Below, one piece after another: positions 22,883 to 34,600 of a stretch of DNA of 64,000 nucleotides (positions are counted from its first letter, which is position 1; each line of letters opens with the position of its first letter). Under the pieces are notes generated by a model, which was given only the letters and a program-made list of their open reading frames with translations, was not told the DNA's origin and did no database searches. The stretch comes from Sarcocystis neurona (Eukaryota > Apicomplexa > Conoidasida > Eucoccidiorida > Sarcocystidae), in assembly GCA_000727475.1 (NCBI GenBank), contig KL647291.1, positions 3,846,992-3,910,991 of the forward strand. Direction: 5' to 3'. The position numbers and the translations under genes are program-made.

Positions 22883-23239
22883 ATGGTGACGAAAACAGCA
22901 ACTGCTGCAGCACGCGGCGTTCCTGCCTCCGCTTGTGACGCTGCTGCTGCTGTTTCTTCCCACCTCAGCGTTGGTGGAACTGGCAGTGACCCGAAGCAGC
23001 AGCGCGCAGACGCAGCAGCTCTTGCTGCGTCTTCTGCAACGAAGGGAGCAGCAACAATTCCCACGTCTGTCCGTCCGGCAGCGAGAGCAGCAGTGAAGTG
23101 GATTGAGGAAGGAAAGAAAATCTTCTACGACGGCCTGCAGCTCGAAATCAGAGAGTGGAAGTTGCCTCCTGAAGACGTCAAAGCTGCGCTGCAGTGTACA
23201 GACACTTGGATGCTCACTCCTGCTGCTCTCACTTCCTTC
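22883..23239 (+). CDS. MCM10: MCM10 exon 1: N-terminus and pre-OB segment
   Basis: ATG at 22,883 opens an Ala/Ser-rich stretch, then [19 protein letters not shown] and LPPEDVK, which aligns with the SGLR ... VSxxEM segment found just before the Mcm10 OB fold. The donor is GTACGC in phase 0. The frame is open upstream to 22,841. Confidence 0.8.
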
Positions 23240-26200
23240 GTACGCGTTTGAAGAAGTAGCACGTCTACCGCTACACCAGCACCAGCAGCACACACACACA
23301 CATACATACACACAGAGAAGTACGTCTCGGCTGTTTCACTTGCAGTCGCTTCTTGCTCTCCCCTGCCACTCTGATATATGCCCGTTCTGCGGCAGCAGGT
23401 CTTCTGCTGCTGGCGCTGCTACTGTTGCCGGGATTGCTGTACTGCTGCTGGCGCTGCTACTGTTGCCGGGATTGCTGTGCTGCTGTTGCCAAGCCCCAGG
23501 CACTGATGTTAGTGCTGCTGAATCTGCTGGCTGCTGCGGCAGACGCTGCGCTGCCGCTACTGTTGAACGAGGGCTCTGCTGCTGCTTTACGTGTTGCGCT
23601 GCCGCTGCGGGTGCTTGAGGTGCTGCGCTACTGCCGGTTTCAATAGGGAGACGCTGCTGCTGCAGTTACTGTCGCCGATATGACGCTGCTGCTGCTGACC
23701 ACGTGGGGCTGCTGGTGCGTTTGACACTGCCGCGCTGCTGCTGCTGCTTCTGACACTGCCGCGCTTTCACTGCTGCTTCTGACACTGTGACGCTGCTGCT
23801 GCTGCTTCTGACATCGCGGTGCTGTTCCTACTGCGCCCACCACGTGGCGCCGCTATTGTGCGCCCCATGTCGCGCTGTGACTGTTGTTGCCGGTGAAAAC
23901 GATGTCTGCAGAAGACGCATGCGGACCTGGTGTCAGCAAATGCCTGTGAAGACTTCGCAGTAGTAGCCGTGGTGGGAGAGAAGTACGTCTCTCGATGCCC
24001 AGGAGCAACAGCCATTGCAAGTGCAGCAGCAGCAGGTGGTGGTGGGGGTGGTAGCACCGGCGGCTTCGCTACCTGGTCCTGGTCGTTGTGGGATGTAAAG
24101 GCGGACGAGCGTATCAATCTTCAACTGCGTGGCGCCGCGCTGTGCGATGCCCTCAGGTATTCAGCTTGACGATTCTTTTCATGTACACATTGGCACTTTT
24201 ATGTGTCTACGTATTCATATATGTTTTTATCTTTATATGTGCAGGCATATACATATGTGTGTGCATACCACAGCGCAGGCCTTTGCAGGAGGAAGAGACG
24301 CCGACAGAAGGGAGGGGAGATAGTACAGCTGCATTGCTGTTGACGCGCACACTACTACTGAGGAGGAGGACGCTGCTGCTGTGGAAGTGTCTGTGCAGCT
24401 GTTGCTGCTCTGCTGCTTGCGGTGACTTCTGTCCTGTTCTTGCCAGTAGCCGACCTCCTGCTGCTGTCGTCGTAACGACTGCTGCGGCTGTTGCGCCGCG
24501 CTTGCAGCTGCTTTTCATTGTCTGCTGCGGGGACAGTGGGCGCTGCGTCCGTGGCTGGTGATTCGTTGCTGCGGCTGGCGACCCTGCCGCTGCGCTGCAA
24601 TATTGCTGCTGGTGCTGCACCCTGTTGTTCGGCCTCCTACTTCTGCCGCAGCAGACGTGGCTGCTGCTGGTGTGCTGCCGCTGTGGGGGTGGCAGTGGTC
24701 CAAACGAGGGAACTTTGCTGTTGCTGCTGCTGCCGGTGCAGCTGCTGCGACCGGTTCCTCCGTGCCCTCCTTCCTGCTGCAGCTCGTCTTCGAGCCCCGG
24801 CTGCGACTCTCGTGACTGCTCTGCGGTAGCTGCCAGTGAACTGCCGCTTCTCCACTGCAACGGCAGCCTCCACACTCGTGCCTCCCTGCTCCACCTGCTG
24901 GCTCCACATGTAACAGCAGCTGCTGACGCTTCTCTTCCTCCTCGTGCCCCTTGTCCTCCTCCCCCTCCTTGTCCTCCTCTTCACTCTCGCCTGCTGCTGC
25001 TGCTGGCGTGGCTGCTGCTGTTGCTGCCGCTGCAAGTCCCCTCCTTTGTCTGCCTTTGCTGCGTTGTTGGGGCGGCTGCCCTGCAGGGGAGAAGACGTGC
25101 AGGCCGGCTGCTTGGTGGCGCTGCTCAACCCCACGCTCAAAGAGCTGAACCCTCAGTTTGACTCGCGGTCTATTAGCGTTGACAAACTCGAGAATGTTCT
25201 CCTCGTAGGTCTGCATGCAGAGAAAAATCTCCCTCTGTTTCTTCGCCTAAACAAAACGCGCCGTAGTAAATCCACGGAGATGGACGGGGGGGAATACAGC
25301 ACTTCGCACCCCTCGGCACATTCCCACCCGCATACACGCACACGAAAACCTGCATGCACTCGGCGCGTATACAAACCTACATATACATATATATATACGT
25401 ATATGCGTATGTATATATATATACACGTATATACATGTGGTGTGTTGGACAGCCACAGCAACATCCGGTTTTCGCACGACTTCTTCTCCAGCTTCTCTTC
25501 CTTTTTTATGTTCTGCTCTGCTGTCTCGTCTCTCCCCATCTGTCTCATCTCCTTCCTTTCCGTCTCCGTGTCCTGCCTCACTTTCTCTCTGTTGTCCTCT
25601 CTGCTTCGATATATCTCTATTTGTCGAGGAGTGTACGCCTGCGCACAACGTGTCCTTGTTTTTTGTCTTCTTTAGAAACACCCCCGCATCGGTCGTGCGA
25701 CTGTGCGCAGAACTGCGAAGACTCTTCTATCTGCTTAGTCTGCATGCGGCTGATTTTCTCGGTGAATGCGACTCCAACAAAATATTCCGCATGCATTTAC
25801 CTTTAATGTCTGCAAAGTGTTAGCAGGTTCATGTGCGTACTACTACTACTACCACTACTACTGCTCCTATGTCTCGGACGAACACCACGTCTATCTGCTG
25901 CGTTTTTGCGGGGCTCCTACTACTACTACGTCTCCTGCGAACACCACGTCTGTCTGTTCCTTTGCGCAGCTGCACCGGTGCCTTTCTACTGGGCGCGTTG
26001 TTCTGCAGGCACTGCGCAGCGCCGCAGCAGCGACGTGTGTGTTTCTACAAACTATATTATGAGGGACTGCAAAGACTCTCCTGTGAGGAGTGCAGTAACT
26101 TGGGGAAAAGAAGGACATTTCTCTTTGTTTTGGTCCTCAAAACCCTGCGTGGATAGAACGAAGAACAGCGTGGCTCAGGTTTCCCTTTACACGTCTTTTT

Positions 26201-28642
26201 ACGCATGGAGGCTCTCTTCTGCAGAAAAAAGTGACGCCCTAGACGTCTGCTGCGCTCTTGTGGAGAAGCCGATTTCTCGCACCGGCCACTTCCACTCTGA
26301 CTCGCCGATATGCGCTGTGGCCTGTGCTGCTGCCCTCTGCATACTAATAATAATATATATACTATGTAAATATACGTAAGCGTGTATATATATATATTAC
26401 ATATGTGTAACGCGTATATCCTGTGTATGAATATATATATGGACAGAAATGTGTGAAGAGGCACGGTTGCTGGGCAGTTGGCACAGAGAGGTGCGAGTAG
26501 TAGCTGATAGGAGGCCCATATGGAGGAAACCAGCCCACAGACAGGTGTACACAAATAGCTGGATATTTCCTCACAAGCAAATCTACACGTACGCGCATGC
26601 ACGAGCCTGCAAGCGCAGTCGAGGAAGAAAATGACGGCTCGAGAGATGGACGGAGAGCACCGACGGTGACGTGCGTCCTACGCAATGAGAGCAGGAAGGT
26701 AGTGCAGAAAAATGAAGAGAGAAATAGATGCGCTCACAAAGAAAGAGCCCGCACTAGAGAGAGACAAACTGCCGGCGACAGCCGGAAAAGTAGACAGTCA
26801 GCCGCCGAATCGTTACCTGCTGTTGCGTGCGTCCACGCCTCGTGTCCATTCACATATACGTATATCTGTTTGCATCTGCTGCCTAAATTATTTCTCTCTC
26901 TCTATATATATATATATATATGTATGCCTCTGTTTGCATCTATTGTCTAGGTTTCCCAAATATATATATATGTATGTTTGCATGCGCCGCCTACACGTTA
27001 TGAATATCTATATATATGTATATGCCTGTGCTGCATAAGTTTGGTGGAGGTGTTGACCAGAGAGATAGTCTGCAGCTACTTTGACATGCGCTCGTGGATG
27101 CGGGTGCTTGGTGGCGCATGCAGATCGGGACAGTCAAAGGAGTGGTGCGGTGCGGTGCTTTGACGAAGGCGCAGCAGCCCTGCCGCATGCTCGTCTACGT
27201 GTAAGTTCTTCTTCTTCTGCTTGTTCGTTTCCATCTTTATCTTCTCCGTCTTCTTTTCATCTTTGCGCCGCAGCCATACCGCAGGCGCGTCTGTGTGTAC
27301 TTCTGCTGCATGTCGCTCAGTGCGCAGTAGCACATATATCTGTGCGTGACTCCATCCAGCTGTACGCCGAAGTTCATACTCTGTGAGGGTCTCTGCTTTT
27401 CCGCCAGCTGGGCACGTATGTCTTGCTGCGAAGATATAGGACGTCAATAATTTACAGCCAGATATACAGACAGGCGCGAGCGTGAAATTCATTCATAGCT
27501 ATATAACATGCGTCTAGACACGCTGTGTACAGGTCGCTACGCCTCCCTACGTATAGACATATATATATGTAGGGATACACGTGTATGCATTCCACCTGGA
27601 TACATTTGTATGTGTGTAGAATATATGTCTGTTTATATGTGTATATGTAGAACAGACCTACAAAACTGCGACGTCCGCATGTAGGGAGGCTCCGCCGCGA
27701 ATAAGCGCTTGGAGCAGCAGGCCACTGGGGGGCGTGGTGCTCCTGCGTCGAACAAATAACCACATACATAAGTCTCTATATACGTACTTACACACGTATA
27801 CCTACGTGTATGCATATTCATATATATATAAGCACGTACATTTACATGTATGTGGATGTGTGGAAATGCATGCCGCATACGTACACTGGCATGGTCCTGG
27901 GTATGGATGTGAAGGTGCGCATACACGCCGCGCATAGAAGTAGGGAAGGAAAGGCGTAGATTAAAAGGTAGCCTGTTATGTCTCTGTGTGTGCTGCCTAC
28001 CTTAGATGGAGGCCGAGAGTAACGTGCATGAGACAGACACACGCACACACGTATTTACATCTGCTCCCTATACATATATATACATGTGTGCATATATATG
28101 CATGTGTATGCAGGCCGACAGTAACGTGCTGCTCATAGTAAATGCTAAGTCTACATCTGCGTTTACATATTTGTCTGGACTAGACAGACACAGGTATAGA
28201 CGTACGTATATCTGCTTTGTATGTGCATATGTATATACATGTACACATACGTATATACATGTGTATATATATGCAGGTCGACCGTAACATGCTGTTCATA
28301 GTAAGTGCTGAGTCCATGTATATTCTTATACATTTGCCTGAACTAGAGAAACACATGTATGCCCGTACTTATATGTGTCATATATATATATATATAGATG
28401 CGCGTGCATGCGGAGCAGGTGGAGGACGAAGGACTTGGGACGCTGCTGCTGCAAGTGTTGGAGGATCTGAACTGACGGGCCCGTACTACACGCTCGTGCG
28501 CATTTATACACTCAGTCACACATATATATGTCTACGCGCGTGTGTTTATAACATACATATACACGTACGTGTAGATACGAAGGTCTGCGTATGTATAGAA
28601 ACTTATGTACATATATTGGTTGACGTATATATGCGTGCACCC

Positions 28643-28674
<32 letters not shown>

Positions 28675-31600
28675 GTACGTCGTAGTGTGTGGTGTAGTCC
28701 AATTTCTTCCGTAGAAGTAGGGTGTTCGTATTGGCTCGCTATCTGCTGGCTGTTTTCTTCATTCGTCTCCCCGAGGCGCCGTGCGTCAGACTGCGTACTT
28801 GTACACATATACACATGTACAGAGGATTGTCTACAAGATTTCATCTGTGTCCATATACAAGTACATATATTCATTTTATACGGTTGTACACATTTTAAGG
28901 AACACATGAGTCAGCATATATATATATATATATATATATGGAGGATGTATATACAGTTGTTTACATGCATGTGTGCAGTGCTCCCTTGCTCCACGTACAT
29001 ATATGTATATGTATATATGTGTACACACTAATGTATGCGAGAGTATACGCTGGCATCCTCCTCCACTTCTCCTATGCAGACAACTCGAGATACGTATGTG
29101 GAGAGTAAAAGGACTCAAAGGACCTGTTGCGTTGGTGTAGATACATATCTATATCTATATATATATATATAAACACATATGTGTGTATATACATATATAC
29201 ATACATATATACATATATATATACATATATATATACATATATATATATATACATATATATACATATATATATATATACATATGTATATATAGGAATATGC
29301 GGACCTTGGTCTTTCCTGCGTTTTGAGAAGTCGAAATTTGTGGGTTTGGGGGCAGTGTCGTCGCAAGGCTGAAGTTTAAAGGAATGGACGGAACAACAGC
29401 AGCACCGGGCCTGGGGCAGGTGGGACCCGCGGCCAGTTTGATTCACCAAAGGGGAACTCACCAAATCCAAACATGAGAAAGATGGACGGATTCATAGTTC
29501 TACACATATATACATATACGCGTATACATATATATACATGTACATGTATATACATATATGTATACAGAGAGAGATGTATATGCACGTATACGAGGGTGTG
29601 CATACACTTCCGCGTGTCAGAGATGAACATGTACTACTGTATAGCAAAGGACCTCAGATGTGTGTACTTGTACGTGTCTATACACAGCTGTTCAAACATA
29701 CGGGCACATAAATATATATATATATATATACAAAAACGTACGTATATATATACATATATACGTATACGCATGCGTCTCTCTTCATGCATATTTTTACACA
29801 CGTATGCGCATACGTGTGTCGTTTTTCACACATAAGGGCGAGTGGACGTTTGTGGACATTTCCACTCTGACAGGCCTTCGCAAGGGAATTTCTGCAGGTA
29901 TCACGTGTCATCAAAGGCAGCTCGCGAGCAGGATGCGCAGCTGCAGCGTCTGCGAGCAGCAGTTGCAGGGAAGAGGCACGCTCTCCCACCAGACGCCCCC
30001 CAGCAGCAGCGTGAGAAGCACCACCAGGGACAGCAGGCTCCCGCGCACCAGCAGCAGCAGCCGCAGACGCAGTCGCAGCTGCTGCAGCGAAGGCAGCAGG
30101 CGCAGCAGGCGCGACCGGGCGGCGGAGCAACAGTTGCAGCAACTGCAGCACTTCGTAGTCTTCACCGAGCCACACAAGCCCTGGACAGAAGAGGCGTCGA
30201 CAGCAGGACCCACGGCAGCGGCGTCAGCAGCACCAGCGGCAGCAGCAGCACAAGCAGCAGCGGCAGCACTTTTAGCAGCAGCAACAACAGCAAGAGCAAC
30301 GAGACTCTGCTGAGTCACTCGGAGGAGGAGAGCGCGCGACGAGTAGAGAAACTCCTGCGTCAAAGTTCTTCTTTAAGAAGTAAATCTCCTCTCCTCATCA
30401 AAGGCTGCTTCTCCTGGATCCAACACGCCTGCGCAGTCTGCAGAGGCTTGACACTCTTCCACTGTCTGTACAGCAGTTATTAGGCGAGCTGCCTAGTGAG
30501 AACATATATATACATGTACACACACACACACACACACAATTCCCTCAATATTCTACGTGGAAGAAGCATACACATATCACTATGTATATAGATGTGAACG
30601 AAGTACTCATATGTAGAAATACACAGATATAAATATGAGTGAAGTATATACCTGTAGGTACATATGTGTAACTGTACCAATACATATATGTGCATAATAT
30701 ACAGATGTAAGAGTATATACTGGTTCTATACGTGTAGTCTGCAGCATAGACAAAATCAGTTCATATATATGTATATATGTATGCCTTTGCATGTGTGTGC
30801 ATACGCATGACGCAGACTCGTGTGTAAGGCAGTGTGCGTATACGTGTATGCATACTTGTATATGCCTGTCTGTACGTAATCAGTAGAAGATATATGCCAG
30901 CACATATATACATAGCGTAACATATGCGTACGTATATATATATATATATGTGTGTCACTCTGTGTATGCGGCGCCCTACAAGAAGCGATGGCGACGGTTG
31001 AACAGGCACACCTATGGCGATATTTTTGTGAGTTTGCCTACACAACATCTATGTAGACGCGTGTGTTCTTCGCAGCAGAAGACGTCCATATTTGTGAAAT
31101 TGCCTCCGTATGGACTGCTGGGCGGAAGCTCGCGTCAACGCGTCATTCGGCACCGAAGCAAAACTGCATCCCTTGCCCTGATACGCTGTGATTCGCGCAT
31201 GCAGTGGTGCAGGGGGCATCCACACGCATGCGCTTGAATCTTCTCTGTTGTTTTGTATGTGTGTGTTGCAGAGGTAGACTTGCAGCACCCTGTCTATAAT
31301 ATATCTGTGTGTACCGACGCAGTTGTCTACGTATTTAAACTCACGCATGCGCGCGGGCTTCTGCTCCCGCGTTTCTCTGCGGGGAGGCCTCCCGTCGCGT
31401 AGTTTCTCACGCACATGTGACACAGCGACAGCAAACCCGTAGAAAAGCCCTTCCGACGCAGGATCGACGACGCCGGGGAAAACAACTTTGCGCGACAAAA
31501 ATTCTCCTCTCCCGGCAAATGCTGTCGTGTGTCGTGCTTGCGACAGGCGCCGTCGACATGCACAGTTTTGCTTCCCCTGTAGCTACGCCCCGTATCTTCC

Positions 31601-34600
31601 TGCATGTGGGAGGAGACGGACGCAGAGAGCTTCTCTTAGGCTGCGGCTGCGCATGTTTTTGCTGTGCAGAAGGGGATGAAAATTATGAACCAACAGGTCG
31701 ATAGGCGGACGCGTCTACATATATCTGTTTTAGAGTCACCTGCGTCTTGTCGCTGAAGCAGCTGTCTCGACTGGTCGACCATGTGGACGGTGTACGTACA
31801 CTGCGTCGCCCGAAAACGCGGCGATCGGCTTCTTGGCGTCGTTTTTCTCCGCTGCAGACTTTCCACCGTTTCGTGCTGCTCACTTGCTGAACACGTGCCC
31901 TTGCCTGCCCCCCCGCGTCCCTGCTGCTGCTCTCTGAGGACGTGGACATACTACGGGCAGAGAAGCAAAACTGCAGAACCCATACCTGATATATGTGTGT
32001 CTCTCTCTGTACGGGTCTCTACATATATGGTAATATACACACGGGCTGGCACCGCACTGATATGTATATCTGTCTGTCTCGGCATGTATGTCTACGTATA
32101 TGTATTCATGTATGTATAAGGTTACACCCGTACTGAGCTGTATAGGCAACAACTGCAGGGCTACATCCTATATAGTGACATGTATACATATATCTATATA
32201 TATACATATGTGTACGTACGTGGAAGTATGCGTAATATGTTGCTGGAGGTAACAGGAAGAAGATAGAGACGAACCTCGTTGTCCTTGTACGTATACCAAC
32301 ATACGCCTGGGACTACCTACACCCCTATAATTAGTAGATTAGACATGCGTCTGTACGGGGAGGGACGGGCATGGGTAAAGATGCAGCAGAGACAGGGACA
32401 TGAGTTTTATTCAAGCAGCACGCATTTTGTTAAGCCTGACCGAAGAGTTTTTCTCTGTGTGAACCGGTGGCTTATCGTCAGGACTGGCTGCGCGTGGCCT
32501 TCGCTGTTGTCAGTCGCAGCAACAGCAGCAGCAGCAGCACGAACACGGTCAACAGCAACAACAGCAGCAGCAACACAGAAAACCACAGCACCAGCTTCCT
32601 AGTGAAAGGTCAGCCTCTGCGCCTCCCGAACGCACCCCTCCGACTACTCCTGCTGCAGCACGAGATGCTACTGCTGCACCACCCGCTGTTGCTGCACGAG
32701 GTGCTGCTGCTGCACCGGCTGCTGCTGGTTCACCAGCAGCTACTGCTGCATCCGCTGCTACTACATTTACAGCCCGCCCAGTTGCTTCTACTGCGGCCAC
32801 AGCTGCTGCTGGCGGCGGTGCTCCGTCAGGATCTGGTGCTGCTGCTGCTGCTAACCTTTCCTCTGCTGCTGCGGGTAGTCATTCCACTGCCGCTGTTCGC
32901 AGTTCCGCTGCAGGTAAAAATGTTGTTGCTGCATCCCAGGTCGGTGGCCGCCATGCAGCAGCAGCTGCTGCTGTACAGTCAGGTCTTCCTGCTGCAGCGG
33001 AGAAGCCAGCCTCTCATAGGAAAGAGTCTTGTAGCGGCAGCAGCAACAGCATGAAGACGGGCTTCTCTATTTCGAGAGAAGGAACTGCTACTGCCGCTGC
33101 TGCCGCCCCCGCACCGACGCAGCCGCGAGCAGCAGCAAGACTACCTGCAGCAGCACAGCTATCAACCGATGGAGAAAGAGTTCATCCCACGCATTCTTCA
33201 TCAGTAGCGGCGAAGGCAGGAGCGTCCGCATCGGGAGTGCAGTCCTCCTTCGCTGACGACGCAAGCAACAAGGCAGCAGAAACAGCCTCGCAGCTTACTG
33301 CTGCTGGCGTGAAGCGAGAGAGAGCAGCAGCGACAGCAGCAGGAGTGCAGGGCGCCACAGCACCCGCAACCTCGCCGAGTAGCTGCAGTGCCTCCGGAGG
33401 GGGAGAAAGGACAGGAGGAGGAGCAGCAGCAGCAAACGTCGATCAGAAAGACAACTGTGCGGGCACTGCTGCTGGCGCTACTGATGCGCTGAAGAACGGC
33501 ACGAAGCGCTGCAGTTACGCGGCGGCCACAGCAGCAGCGGAGGCGGCAGGGAGAGCAGCAACCGCAGGAAATGCAGCAACAAGAGCAGCGGGGAAAGCAG
33601 TGGACTGCTTCCGTCTTGCAGCTTTGCTGTCAGAGAGGGACAGGGAGGCCCTGCAGCATCTCTCATCTGAATTTGTGAAGCGCCGATACCTGATGGTTTT
33701 TCAGGAAATTCACCGATGGCAGGCACGTGGATTTTCTCCTCTCTGCAGCAGGTGGTGGCCCCTACGATGGTAGTTCTGGCCGTAGGAGCGGCAATCGTGT
33801 CCGGGCTGGCGCTTCTTGAGCCTCTTCCCTTTCCCGCGGAATAACACGCGATAAAATGTCCCTGTGTCTAAGTCGCTATTTCCGCTCTCACGTCCAATGC
33901 ATGCGCGGCTGTTTCTGCCCTCATATGCTTTCACCAAGTGTAGAAGTGTACAAATGAACTTCCTGGTATTGGCCTAGACGCCCCCCTCCCCCCTCTGTGG
34001 CCTCTCGCGCAGAAGGGCCGTACGCGCGCGACCCACGGACTTCCTGTGCACCTGCGCTCCTCGTTTTCGAGTCCACACGAACCCCCTCGCGTGGGCCTGT
34101 AGCGTAGAAGACACCTCTGTGTATTACACGGCTTTGTGAGGATTTGGCGGGGAAGACACACAGAGAGGGGAATAAAAGAAGAGAAGAAGCGGGACAGCAG
34201 AAATGAGAGAAGCCCACCGGAAGCGACAGCTCGAGTGGTGTGCAGCGCGGCTCCTGCTTTGCACCTGCCGCTTGCTGCCGCAGCTGCTCCTGGGCGTGTC
34301 CTTCTCTACTGTTCCCTCGGTCTCTCTTCATTATGGAGAGGTGTCCCTAAAAGCGTCTACTTTGAAGCCATATATTCCACATGTGGACACACATACTTCC
34401 GCACATAAAGACACACCCCACCAGTACAGACGGCACGCCCTGCACGTAAATTTGTATGAAAGAAGCTGCAGTCAAGCATGCATGACAACGTTTGACGTGG
34501 ACGTGTTTTTTCGAAGTGATATTGATGTCTGCATCCGCATTCCTTCATGTACCTTCTTCGTCCACAGATAGACGAAACGCAGGTATATCTGTGTATAATA

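Noticed and set aside
24207..25216. Minus-strand Gln/Arg/Ser frames of 222 and 233 codons
   Set aside because: They are the antisense of a CTG-rich MCM10 intron, with no ordinary sequence inside.
25831..26379. 182-codon plus frame with Cys-rich segments, considered as the Mcm10 zinc finger
   Set aside because: The C-x10-C-x2-C spacing near 25,970-26,010 looked plausible, but exons at 27,124 and 29,874 give a proper CCCH finger with exact phases, which leaves this in an intron.
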